Part shown: piece after piece, positions 10,164 to 22,196 of the stretch | Layout: every line of letters starts with the position of its first letter | Position numbering within the stretch: the first letter of the stretch is position 1 | DNA from: Entrophospora sp. SA101 | Taxonomy: Eukaryota; Glomeromycota; Glomeromycetes; Entrophosporales; Entrophosporaceae | Reading direction: 5' to 3' | DNA length: 28,106 nt | NCBI GenBank assembly: GCA_958430865.1 | Contig: CAUDNR010000023.1 | Coordinates: forward strand, 1 to 28,106 | Notes under the pieces: model-generated | What the model was told of the DNA's origin: nothing | Seen by the model: only the letters and a program-made list of their open reading frames with translations | Databases searched by the model: none | Made by a program: the position numbers and the translations under genes

Positions 10164-13100
10164 TATTTATTTATTAATAATCTAAGCTACCATTGTATAA
10201 TAGTGCATGCACACAATGGCTAAATTAACAAATCAAAAATACCCAATTACAAAAAGTGAACTTGACCAAATAATTGCACAAATGGTAAAAATACTTGATG
10301 GATCAAATCAAACAATTCGAAGATCTGTGGCTTCATATTTGGCAACATTGTTAGCACAAACACAATGTGATGCAGATTATTTATCAACCTCGACATCACC
10401 TCCATCAAAAAACAACTCATCGAGTCAACAATCACAAACTTCTTCAGGAAGTCCTACTTCAAACTCAATCCAGGATATTGCTGCCGATTCACCAAAATTG
10501 TCAGTTGAAGAAATGCTTTCAATTTTATCCTCTATATATAAAAAATCATCTACAACCAGGGAAATGAGAGCTGCTATAATTGAAACATATTCTTCTCTTT
10601 TTATAAACTTGGGTACAAAATATGTTCAAGTTCATTATGCTACTATTGCTCAACACCTATTAAATGATTTAGTTTCAAACGTCAAAAGCTCTCCATCACG
10701 TTACGATGTCCTTAATGTACGTGAACACTGTGGATTGTTGTTGCGTGATGTGATAGGCACAAGATTATTGAGTGAACAAGGTCAATTAACTGCTGTCAGA
10801 GAACTTGCTAATGGTTGGATTAAAAAATGGCCTGCTTTAATGCCTACTGAAACAGAACCTAGCAAATGGGCTCTTGTTTGTGCAGCTAATGAAATATCCG
10901 GTTTATTGATTGATTTGGGTGGTGCTGCAAATACTATTTTGGTAAATTTTTATATTTATTATTATAGTTTTTTATTTAAATAAATACTAATTTTTTTTAA
11001 ATAATAGGATGTGATTATGAATCCACTTGTTTTACTTTTAAGTCATCCTAGCCATTCAGTTCAAGTTGCAACTGCATGGTGTCTAAGATGTTTGTGCTTT
11101 TCATTACCTATCAAATTAACTGATCTTATAACCAAAACACTCAATTTACTTAATAAGGATTTAAACAACCTTGGTAATCATACATCACCAGATCTACCAA
11201 AGAAAACATTAGGACATGCATATGGCTTGGCAGCATTATTAAGTGTTGTACATTCAAGACTTCTTGATGTCTCATTTGAACTAAGTGCACGAGTATTTTC
11301 ATTGGCAACCCAACTAATTAAATCTAGTTCTAATAAAGACCTTGCGGTTGCCAGTGTCCAAATTCAAGTTGCATGGATACTTGTTGGTTCATTGATGTCC
11401 TTGGGGCCAAATTTTGTTAAACTTCATTTGCCACAATTATTATTACTATGGAAAACTGCATTACCAAAGCCATCTTCTAAAGATTCTGTTTCTAACCGAA
11501 CAGAAGGCGAATGGACATTCATGTTTCATGTTAGAGAATGTGTAGTAGGAGCTATGTTAAGTTTTCTATCACATAATTCAAAATTGATAACAGCTGATGT
11601 GGCAAAACGACTCGCAGCATTATTAAGTAATGCATTATCTTTCATTTCATTGGTTCCTACTACGTTTTCTAATTCTTCAACTACACCAAATTCTTCAACA
11701 ACCTCAATAATTCCCCCGTTGCCTTCATCAACATCGCTGAAATTCATAGATAGAGATAATATGTTGAAACGCAGAATAATTCAATGTTTTATATTAATAA
11801 AACCTGTTTCATCATTTGAGAATCTAAGTTCTCAATTATTGAAAATTTGCCTATCAAATTTTGCAGATCCTGAGAAAAACATGGGTTCGGCAATTACAGC
11901 TGCAATCGCTGCAGTTTCTGGATCATATACTAGTGTTTGGACAACTGGTAATGAATATGGTTTTGGTGTTACCAGTAGACTGCAAGGAATAAATATTGAT
12001 ATTGCCAATCACTTTGATAATAATCAAAACGAAAACAAAGGCAATGTTACTAGAGATTGGATAAATCGAGATCTCGTTGAGAGTAAGGTTGAAAATCAGG
12101 TAAAAAAAGGGAATGCAAAGCAGATTTTAAATTGGGTTAATTAATAAGCGTATTTATATATATGCATGTGTTTGTGTTATAGTAAAAAACTTAGAAAGCC
12201 GTCAATTTATATTAACCTTTTACTAAATTTTTTATAACAGCTTGAACAGCCAATAATTGGCTCTCCAGAGTATGACTCATTAATGATTTATACAACATAT
12301 TGGACATCAACTTCATCATCTTCAACAACATCATTAAAGCTACCAAAACCAGTACCGTCAGCCACTGCATTAATTGATTATAGTATTGAATTGTTCGGTT
12401 TAATATTTCCATTCCAAAGTTCTACTGTGCAAGAAAGTTATTTGGATCAGTTGATGAAGGCTGTTAGACATGTAAAATTAGAAAAAAGTCCTGGTAGGAA
12501 AATGGCAGTTCAAGTAAATATGGTATTGGCATTATTATGCATATTTAAGAATATTATTAATTTTGGATCAAATAAAAAATCAACAAGTGATATTAATGTA
12601 CCGAGTATAGCTGAAAAAAAAGTTGGTTCACTAGCAATGGAATTATTACAAGAAGCAATAGTTCATCCTGACCCATATCTCAGAAATGCTGCAAGTGATG
12701 CTTTAGGAAAATTGTTATCGATTGCTGGTGGTAATTTGATACCAACACAAATGCAATTATTGGTGGATCAAGTTGTAAGCAATCGTGATCCTGATACACG
12801 TGCAGGAAGTGCTTTAGCTCTCGGTAGCATTTACAGTAATGTTGGATCTATGGCAGCAGGTAGCCATTTAAAAACGTTAGTTGGAATATTATTGTCACTT
12901 AGTAGTGACCCACATCCCGTAGTACATTTCTGGGCGCTTTATTCATTATCAAAAACTATAGAATCAGCTGGTTTGATGTTTTCACCCTATGTAAGTAGTA
13001 CTTTAGGCATTATAGCAAAATTATATATGTCAGAAACTCATGAACCAGGTGGTGGTACAGTAGGAACAACCAATGTAGGATTAGGTTTATCAGCTTATCA

Positions 13101-16100
13101 ACAATTTGGTAGAATCATATATGGATTGATAGGAACTTTAGGCCCGGAATTACAAACAAGTACTAAGGTCAGAGATTTATGTTTGAATTTAATGGTAGAA
13201 TTAAGAAATGACGAAGATCAAATGGTTGTGGTGGAATCAATTAGATGTTTACAACACTTTATAATGTTTGCTCAGCAATATGTTGACTTACCCAAATTGG
13301 TGGCACTTTTACAATATCAATTATCCAGCATGCATCTACCTTTAAAAGAAGTTGCCATTACGTGTTTATATCAATTAGTACAAAAAAATGCAAAATTAGT
13401 ATTTGATGTGGCGTCTCCTGGCCTTGATAATCAACTATTTTCCTTATTAGACACTGACCCAACGATCGATGGAGTAAAAGACATTGTAAAAAGTTGGTTG
13501 AATCAGACCGCGAATGATAGCCCTTCTACATGGGTAGAATTGTGTAGAAAAGTTATGTCCAAAACAGGATCAATAGCTAGTGCTGGTGCACCAATTGAGC
13601 CTCCATCATTAGATATTAGTGGTGGCGGTGATGATGATGATGAGCTAGGCGGAGGAGTAGATGACGAAGAAGTGGAAAGTTTTGGTGCAGAGCAATCTGA
13701 TAGTATCGCAAAAAAAACCTCAATAAAAAATTCATCAACTAAAAATCATAGTCTAGAAAAAAATATAAAATTTTTGAATGATTCTTCAGTACAAATCCCA
13801 CCAAGGTGGCGTACACAATTATTTGCAATGAAATGTTTACATCAAGTAGTAGAAGTAATTTATGCTAGTGGTGATAAAAGCCATTTCGATTTAATATCAG
13901 CAAAGAAAGTTAAAAATAATGGCAATAATGACTTTTTAGTATTGAAAGTAGCTGAACTTATAAAAATGGCCTTCATAGCTTCTACCGCTGTTGTGAGTGA
14001 AATGAGATTAGAAGGCTTAAGATTACTTAGAGATTTAATTGAGGTATTATTTACACATTAATCGCTATTAATAAAGTTGTTTAATTATATAGTATTATTC
14101 TTTGATTTATATTAGATTAATATTGTGGATTTTTATACTTAGAAATTTGCTGCAACACAAGATCCCGAGTTTGAGGAAGCAGCATTATTAGAACAATACC
14201 AGGTATTTATGATTAATCAATATATGCACCTTTATGCACACACGTTTATATGTTTATATAACTTAACATTTAGGCACAAATTGGAGCTGCATTGACCCCA
14301 GCTTTTACAGCAGAGTCATCACCAGAAATTTTATCTGCCGCAGTAAAAGTTTGTGCAGTGTTTGTAGGTAGTGGTATTGTCAAGGAATTGTATAGAATGG
14401 GTCGTATACTGAAATTACTGACTACTGCTTTAGAAAATTGTAAAGGTAATTTGTTAAATATAAAATTAAGAATGATATTTATGATGTTGTATTAACATTT
14501 GCTTTTCTTATAAAATTAAAATTATAGATAATTCTGGTGTTACAACTGTTGGGGATATTGGAGATTTAAGCCCTCACGCAGCAATAATGGTAAAGTTATC
14601 GGTTTTAAACGCATGGGCAGAATTACAAGTTTCAAGTGTTAAACAATCTTATCTTGTACAAGTTGTTGAGCCGTATCCTTCAAACCTTTTTGAAATAGAT
14701 TGATTTTACTATATTTATATATTTATGAATGCCTTAACTTCTGAACTTTCAATAGAAACCTTTCATTATTAAGTCAATTGTGGGTTACATCTTTAAAAGA
14801 ATATGCTAGAGTGCAAATTGAACCAGATATTGCAGAGGCGCAAGCTAATAGTATAGGATCAGATTTGTTACAAAACACCACACAAACAGAGGTTTTTGAT
14901 TCAATGTACAGTGGTTTAACAAGAGAAGTCATTTTGCCAGTGATTATCCAAGTCATTTAAGATTGAGTTTTTATTATTATTATTATATTGGTCTAAAGCT
15001 TTCTAAACGAATATATGTTTTTTTTTGATAAATGATTGAATATAGTATTATAATAGATCATGGTTGACAATCTTAGGAGCAGTTGCAAGCTTGGTAGAAA
15101 GTGAAAATGAATTGATAATCTCTGCTTTGAATGATAAGGAAAACGACAAAATTGATTTCACATCATTAAAAAACGATGATGATTTTAACGATTTTAACGA
15201 TAATAATGATGAATTTCAAGATTTTAATGATGCAAGTAATAATGATGATTTTGAAGATGAATTTTCTTCATTTACTGACATACAACAACAAGAAACATTT
15301 AGTTTTTCATCAACAATGGTTCAGAATCAGCCGACAAAATATTTTTTTATATTGTTTGGACTTTGTATTGAGGCATTGTCGCAGACTTTTGGAGGAGGAA
15401 GTACTATCAACAGTGACAACGATAATGATTTAAACAAAAATGAAGATAAAAAGGTTGTTAAAACATGTATAAATGCATTGAAAGCATTTTTGAGACCTAT
15501 ATCAGCAGGAACTAAATTTTTAGATAAACAAAATTTTGTTGAATTAATGAATTTATTTGATAGATTAGTACTCACAGAAGGATTTCAAACACAATTTGAC
15601 ATAATTCAAATCATTAAAAATATTGTTAAAGACTACGGTGCAACGTATATTTGTAGTGAATTATCTGAAAAAAGGTTTGTTAATTATTATAAAAGGCTTT
15701 TTATTGAAAAAAAAAACTTCGCATTATCATTATTATTTTTATCGTTTATTTAGTTCCCCAAAATTAAATGGTCATACTGAAGAAGATATAGATGATGATA
15801 AATTGTCTGCAGATGATGTTGAAGATAAATCAAAAACAATATTATACCAAATATTAAGAGTGCTTGTCAATATATTTTTTCAAAAAATATCATTACTTTC
15901 ATCCAGGCCTATTACAATGAGAACATTTAGGCCTTTGCAAGGTTTATTTATTAGTTATCTCTTTTTTTTAAATAATGATAAAATCAATAAATTAATTTAT
16001 ACATACTAATTAATGATTTTTATTTTTTTCTCAAATTAATATTATTCAGGAAATTCAAAAGGTCAAACATTACAGCAAACCACAACAGTTTTAAAGGCTT

Positions 16101-17502
16101 CACTAGAAATTTTTACATTGCTTGTTCCAATAGTTCCAATAAATTACAAGATTGACTTGGTGGCAATAGCATTTTATGTTTATATGTGTAAGTGATTTTA
16201 AAAAGGAATTTTTTATGGAAATCATTCATATGTCTAAATATTCCTGATGGTTTATTATTTAAATAATAGCCATAATACAAGATTTGAAATTTCAAAATGA
16301 TCTTGTGCCAAATGTATTAGTTAATTTAAAAATGTCTTGTGCAAGTTTGGAAGATCAATTTACTGAAAAACAAGATTTTGAAAATTATTCCAAGGTTTTA
16401 CAATCCACAATATCTTCTGCAATATCCAGAATTTTATTAAATAGGTAAGACTAAATTAAAGATTTGCGATTTGTTTGAAACTTTTTATTGATCTAATTAA
16501 AAATGTTGTTTAGTGAAGCTACATCGGATGAAAATGAAGTATCTATAATAAAAAATTGTTTGTTGGCGATAGTTTTAATTTTCACATCTTGCCCAAATGC
16601 TTGTTTGAATAACAATGAAATACAATATAAATTTTTGGAAATATTGAAAAATAAATATAAATCCGAAAATACTATAGTAAGTTCATAAATTTATTCATAC
16701 TTGTTTACTTATATAATATATACGAATTATTTTGATCGTTTTATTTATTAACTTGTTTATAAATAATAGATCGCAATCACTTCATTACAATGCACACGTA
16801 CATTAATACTATTATCCACGAAAACTTTCAATAAAGAATCTACCACAAAAGCTTCAGTTGAACTAAGTAACCGATTTACCAAAGTTCTTATACCAGAAGT
16901 TGTTTTGTTTTTAGAATCATCCAGAGATTTGATTGAAGATATCAATGATTCAAAAGTTGTTGAAGAAAAATTAAAGGTTGTTGAAGAGGCAATTAAAACA
17001 TTATTAACAATGAATAATGTAACAAATGAATCGCATAGTAAGCATTATTGAATGATTGACCATTGACTGATTGGTTATATTTATTATTATTTTGAATGAT
17101 TATAAATACAGAATACTAATTAAAATTTATTGTTTTGAAGAATCGATAATACTAGCAATTATATTGCCGACATTAATCCACTTATTAGCAGACCCACCAC
17201 TAGATTGTTATTTATCCACTACCACCACTCCTCAACAAAAATCATTACCACCTTTGCACATATTATCCATGACAAACATATTATCGTTGGCTACATCACA
17301 ATCAACGTATTTTAAAGATGCTGTTAATTTATTATCGCCAGAGCCTAAATCAAAATTAGAAGCAGCTATAAGATTTAATGTTTTGTTACAACAAGAACAA
17401 AGAAAATTACATGAAGAACGCGAAAAAAAAATTAATGATGAGGTTGGATTGAGTAAAGGTCCCAGTATTTCATTGAAAAATGATTTTTCAGGATTTTCTT
17501 AA
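9146..17502 (+). CDS. LAA1: HEATR5/Laa1-family HEAT-repeat protein, 18 exons
   Basis: Large HEAT-repeat scaffold that in yeast and animals supports AP-1 clathrin-adaptor localisation and traffic at the trans-Golgi/endosomes. Exons: 9146-9325, 9417-9637, 9740-9851, 9961-10116, 10204-10941, 11008-12099, 12241-14043, 14143-14202, 14274-14445, 14528-14672, 14756-14939, 15046-15674, 15754-15941, 16050-16187, 16270-16444, 16514-16676, 16770-17037, 17141-17502; sum 6786 nt (2261 aa; family about 2000-2100). Recognisable blocks: LFNWLSNLERELK near the start, VQVATAWCLRCLCFSLP, SPGRKMAVQVNMVLALLCI, LSLLSQLWVTSLKEYARV, and a C-terminal SKLEAAIRFN helix. Exon 7 has an acidic loop (DDDDELGGGVDDEE). Exon 12 has acidic Phe repeats (DDDFNDFND, DEFQDFND), and the protein ends DFSGFS. 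The exon 1 donor (GTTCGA) is atypical. The acceptor at 17140 was chosen because the earlier one gives a stop. Confidence 0.92.
10125..10159 (+). repeat. (AT)17 microsatellite in HEATR5 intron 4
   Basis: Perfect alternating AT run filling much of the short intron between exons 4 and 5. Confidence 0.9.
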
Positions 17503-17833
17503 ATAATCATCTGATTATTTTCGTATTTTTATTTATTTTTGCATAATGAAAAATAATAATAAATCATTGAATAAGATATGGCTACAATGAATTATACTAC
17601 TAAATAGTTGCATAAACATCAGCGATTTGAATTCGCACATCTATTGAATTAATAATTAAAAAATGTTCATTAAGATGTGGTACATTCATCACATATTATT
17701 TATTATTAAAGGTTAAAAAATAAAATTACGTGTTTATTGAAGTTTTTAATTATTATTTATTTTTTAAAAAAAAAATAGCTAATCAAATATATATATATAT
17801 AATTTAATCAATTATTAATAAAAAAAAAAAATT
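17503..17833. other. convergent intergenic spacer
   Basis: About 330 nt of A/T-rich DNA between the stop codons of two tail-to-tail genes. It contains AATAATAAAT and similar A/T-rich words that could serve as 3' end signals on both strands. No gene was seen. Confidence 0.5.
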
Positions 17834-20123
17834 TTATTTCTTTATTTTTTTATGAATTCCATTGTTCTTTTCAACAGACCTCTTGTGGTAATGACTATTA
17901 ACAATATTAGTATTATTCGAAGCTTTATGTTCTTTGATGTAACAAATATGACACACGACATTATTTAAATCGCTGATTTTGTGTCTAGAATCTTTGGTTA
18001 AAGACTTCCAATTTTCTGGCCACCATTTTAATGACTTGTTTATAGAACATTTCATACATTTATAAGTTGGTGACGACGTTGATATTATTCTGGATTTCTT
18101 TAACTGATGATTATCGTTGGAGTATTCATTGTCTTTACACATCATTTGGTTTATATTCATTTCAGTAGAATTCTTCTCCTCCTCTTTAATCATAGCTTCG
18201 ATACTATCAATGTCCATATCCTCGGTCACTCTAGAAAACCATGGCTTTTGTAAATCTATAAAATCTGTTATTTTCTTTGGAACTGTAAGTTTGTATCTTT
18301 TTTTGATCTTGCTTTCACGAGAAGACGTATCATATTGTTTATACTCTTTGATATAAACATAGATTGCCGACTAAATGTTTTATAATAAAATAATAATAAT
18401 ATGAGTAGATCAATAATTAATCAAAATAATTAAAATGAGCATTTGATTAATAAAGTTTACATACTTGACAGGTATACAAATCTCTTGTGCTCAATCCAAC
18501 AAAGTTATAAGGTAAATTTCCATGATCATGGCAACTAATTGTCGCTATCATCTCACCATCCAAACCATTTCCAAAACAGTGAACAGGCATGCCTGCAGTC
18601 GATTTATTAATATTATCTTGAGTATGATTAATATTAATATATTTCTCTGAAATATTTATATATTCATCCGATATCATTATATTGTTGTTTTCACGACCTA
18701 ACAATTTTATAGCTTTGTTAAAATTGTTTGATGAAAATGTTGTTTGAACTTTATCATATTTTGGCGAATTGGAATCACCAATATTATTATTAAAAGATTT
18801 AACTTCAAATCCAATATTATATCCTGCTTCTCGAGCACATGTTACATGGAAAAAATTTCTACATTGATCATAATACGAACATTTAACGCAGGCACCGGCA
18901 CTAGATTTACATATTGTGCATACCTAAATAAAAGTTAAATTTTCCCACAATAAAATAATATGATTAAGGGTTGAAATTTATCATTAATCAGTGATTAGAA
19001 CAATATTATATCCAATTATCATTGCCGCCAGCATCATTGTCATTATAACTTACTGCATTCCAATATTCTTTATCTATATCATCGACATCCATTGCAACAA
19101 ATAATTTTTTTGCATCATAATAGGTAACCTCAGGAATAAAAGCACTACATAAAACATGCACCCAATTGTTTCCATTTGTTCTTTTCAAAGAATTATTAGT
19201 TCCTTCTGGTTGATCACATAATAAACATTTCTTAATCTATTAAATAAATTTTAAAAATAATTATTTATGACAATTAAATAAATACATTTAAAAATAAAAC
19301 AAAACACAACTAATTTACTTTTATTGCACATCGAATTCTTATATTTAAGCATGGATCACAACGCCACATCTTATTCATTGGTTTAACATTAGTTATTCCG
19401 TAACAATCTATTAAAGATCAGAAATAAAATTTTTTTAGGAAAAAAAAAAATTATTCAAAGAAATAACAAAAAAAAATTTCACCAACATATAAATTCTTTA
19501 ATATATTAAGAAATTTTGTTTAACCTGTATGTATGCATACTTGACAACCGGCACATGATAGAATTGGATATTTTGAATTCATATTTCCACCACAAACTAT
19601 ACATGGATCAGTTGCTATAGGTGTATTAGCTGGTGATGGAGGTTCTGGTGTTCCATCATCATCAGAAGATATAGAATTAGAATGTATATTACGCGACTTC
19701 ATTGTTGGTAAATCAAAAGATTTATTTTTCTTATTACACTTTATTGTCATATTGAGATCATAATGCATAAATAAAAACATATATATATATTGAAATATCA
19801 TCAATTATGACTTATTAAAGTAAAATTAAATGTTTATTCGTCGAAAACTTTATACACATGTAATATTTATATGTGTAGAAGTAACAGTATTTTCTCGAAC
19901 AAACACGGGGGGGATTAAAATATGCAAACAAGTATCTTTATCGGTTATTCAATTATTAAAAAATTATAACGCAACTCACCTCCTTATCTAAAATTAAGCC
20001 ATTATTTGACCCCATTCTACTCGAATGCCTCCTTCTTTTCATCAAATTTATTCTAGAGTCTTCTGCTTCCTCACTTTTAAGAGATGGCGTAAACAAGGAT
20101 GTCGAAGACGATGAATTTTTCAT
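17834..20123 (-). CDS. PHD + extended-PHD nuclear protein with GATA-like finger, 6 exons
   Basis: Probable chromatin reader. Exons on the minus strand: 20123-19980, 19738-19525, 19407-19319, 19236-19054, 18923-18465, 18370-17834; 1626 nt (541 aa). A canonical C4HC3 PHD finger spans residues 94-139 (CIVC, SCAGC, H118, C121, WRCDPC). An extended PHD follows: C153-C156 (CLLC), WVHVLCSAF, then CTIC at 212, CVKC at 222 and FFHVTCAREAG. Near the C-terminus YKCMKC ... WW ... VVCHIC (C468, C471, C503, C506) resembles a GATA-type C-x2-C/C-x2-C finger. Basic runs KRRRHSSR (near residue 30) and KKIKK (end) fit nuclear import. This order matches the C-terminal half of fungal Snt2-like proteins, but no BAH or SANT domain is encoded here. 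The exon 2 acceptor is the least certain splice site (an alternative lies 9 nt further in). Confidence 0.82.
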
Positions 20124-20560
20124 ATTAAACGATATTTTAGTTATAAAGATTATACGTATCAAAGTGATTTAATTGTTGTAATTCAATTAATTGGTCTGTA
20201 TGTTTGATTTATAAGAAAAAAAATTTTTTTTAGTTGTATCGAATGATTTTTAAAAGTTACACGATTGAGTTGACTGAATATCTATTATTTTTGAAGATCG
20301 TTACACGATTTATTTTAGGGTTCCGAGTTTTTGCATCAGGGTAATTTTCATTAAATCCACTTAAAAGTTTATTTGATTAGGAATAATTGCCAGTTGTTTG
20401 TTTTTCCTTCATTACAATTATCTTCCATTTTTTGATGGGTAATTATAGGGTTCTGCCACAAAAACATTTCCCCCCAACAAATTTTGTATATTAAATGGTC
20501 TCCTTACCATTCAAGGCCCAAATTTTATAGCAAATTCAATAACAAGTGGTTTCATTATAG
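20124..20560. other. upstream region of the PHD gene, no gene
   Basis: A/T-rich DNA, presumably holding the minus-strand promoter. No recognisable motif or repeat was seen before the repeat field starts. Confidence 0.4.
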
Positions 20561-20566
20561 AACTCC

Positions 20567-20640
20567 ATACTGCATCCATGTTTCAATCTGTAACAAGGCA
20601 CAAAGGACCAAGTTGATGCCCAAAGGGCAGTAGCAATATT
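20567..20640 (+). repeat. dispersed copy of the 76-bp palindrome-bearing unit
   Basis: Shares CTGTAACAAGGCACAAAG and the block GCCCAAAGGGCAGTAGCAAT with the tandem pair at 21245-21396, about 680 bp away. Together these copies bracket the inverted-repeat element at 20734-21150. Confidence 0.7.
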
Positions 20641-20733
20641 ATGATGGTGACCGAAACTGACCCATAGTTTAGGCATTTAGGCAATTTTGGTTTTGGCCTA
20701 ATTTCGCCCTTGAAAACTTTCTGGTGAAATTGG

Positions 20734-21150
20734 CGAAACTCAAAAATTGCCTAAACTATGTGCGAAATTCCTAAACTGTGGGCGAAACTCCTAAACTGGC
20801 AAACTTATTAATATATTAATATTAGTGTTTAAATTTCTAACTATGCATGTTATGACCTGGGACTGTTAGATAAGCTTTTCTTGCCAATGTCCAACTATAA
20901 CTTTGTCTGTTTAGTTTTTGTTTTTTAATGGCAGTAGTTGCTCATTTGAAGACGAACTAGCCATGTCTCTTGGTGAAAAGAAAAAAATATTAATTCTTTT
21001 ATTATTATTACATTATTTTTTACAATAATAATAGTAAAGTCAAAACTAAATTAATAGATTAACATGTTAAAGTTTTGTTATTTATAAATTTTTTAATCAT
21101 AGGTTTGACAGTTTAGGATTTCGCCCACAGTTTAGACAATTTTGAGTTTC
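20734..21150. mobile_element. MITE-like element with inverted CCTAAACT-rich arms
   Basis: The left arm 20734-20804 and right arm 21103-21150 are inverted copies of one another, the left with one internal CCTAAACT unit more. Shared blocks include CCTAAACTGTGGGCGAAA and GAAACTCAAAA. The roughly 300-bp interior (20805-21102) is A/T-rich with no coding capacity. The true ends may reach about 20660 and 21195, where more CCTAAACT-like words occur. This is the structure expected of a non-autonomous inverted-repeat transposon; no transposase is present. Confidence 0.5.
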
Positions 21151-21244
21151 ACTACTAGTTTAGGAACCTAAACTCCTAATGTCTGTGGGTGAAACTATTT
21201 TGGATTTTCTAAAATCATTTCAGCCATCATCATTAAGCAATCTA

Positions 21245-21396
21245 TACAAGAATACAAATATTCAGTCTGTAACAAGGCACAAAGTGCCAAGTTTAATGCC
21301 CAAAGGGCAGAAGTGTTCCATACAAGCATACATATATTAAATCTGTAATAAGGCACAAAATTCCAAGTTAAATGCCCAAAGGGCAGTAGCAATCTA
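21245..21396 (+). repeat. two tandem 76-bp units with nested small palindromes
   Basis: Units 21245-21320 and 21321-21396 are exactly 76 bp each and about 80% alike. Each carries a GGCACAAAGTGCC-type palindrome (intact in the first, altered in the second) and the palindrome GCCCAAAGGGC. A third, dispersed copy is at 20567-20640. The same GGCACAAAGTGCC word reappears in the unrelated tandem array at 23164. Confidence 0.75.
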
Positions 21397-21617
21397 TGAG
21401 ATAAAATTTCTGAAATAAAATGGGTAGGGGGTAAGGTCAAAGTTGGTGTCTGTAACTGTTTTCATATTTTTTGCAATTGCAACCCCTGCAACCTCTACAA
21501 CTGTCCAACTATAATTATGTGATGACTTAGTATCAAAAATGAAATCATAAAATGATTTATTAAAAAACAATTAAAAGATAATTTATGGTAATCATTTAAA
21601 ATAATAAATAGTAACAG
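21397..21617. other. spacer between repeats, no gene
   Basis: Low-complexity A/T-rich DNA. A short phrase (TGTCCAACTATAA near 21502) repeats one inside the MITE-like element at about 20888. Confidence 0.35.
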
Positions 21618-21673
21618 TAAAAGAAGTGGGGATATTATAGTATATCTATACTATAATATCCCCACTTATTTTA
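21618..21673. repeat. long perfect hairpin
   Basis: Arms 21624-21644 and 21647-21667 are perfect 21-nt complements around a 2-nt loop, beginning AAGTGGGGATATTATAG. After one mismatch, pairing resumes for 5 more base pairs to 21618 and 21673. A palindrome of this perfection is unstable over time, which points to recent origin or selection. Confidence 0.85.
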
Positions 21674-21696
21674 GACTATAACTCCCACTCCCACGT

Positions 21697-21979
21697 GCGG
21701 CCATTTTTTATTTTTTAGCCACCCAGATGGAATCATGGAATTTGTATGTGGCCAATTTTTTGTTTCTGGCCACGTAAAAAAATAGTATTCATATGCATAC
21801 TGACATTGCATTCACTTGTATGTCATCATTCGATTGCGGGTTGGTGAAGAGTCATTTTCAGCCTCATTCGAGTGAGGTGTGTTTTGCATTTACGTAGCAC
21901 TTTAGGAAAAGCAATCTCGAAGGCGGGATGTGTCTCAATTCACAATTTCGAACGTGGCCAATTTTCAATTTCTAGCCAT
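21697..21979. repeat. three dispersed GGCCA...GGCCAC mini-hairpins
   Basis: Similar 25-nt units occur at about 21697-21722, 21748-21773 (arms GTGGCCA/TGGCCAC around a T-rich loop) and 21954-21979. Each has a T-rich centre. The middle one pairs perfectly over 7 bp; the others are decayed. No function is known. Confidence 0.5.
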
Positions 21980-22196
21980 GTTGATCAGGTAGTAAAAAAT
22001 AGTGTAATAAAAAATTTATCTAGCATTGAAATCAACAGTGTCACCAAAAGTCCATCATTATGGACATCAATAGCAATCACTAAAAGTGTAGATAAAAATC
22101 TGACTCCACCATGTAGCATCCATATCCATTGTCAACATGTGTTGACGATCACCCATAAGTACCACTCCAGGAAAGGTGTTAATGGCGTTTTTTTCT

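Noticed and set aside
17101..17141. Earlier acceptor (TACAG) for the last HEATR5/Laa1 exon
   Set aside because: With the phase of exon 17 it gives an immediate TAA. The acceptor 29 nt downstream keeps the frame and the conserved sequence.
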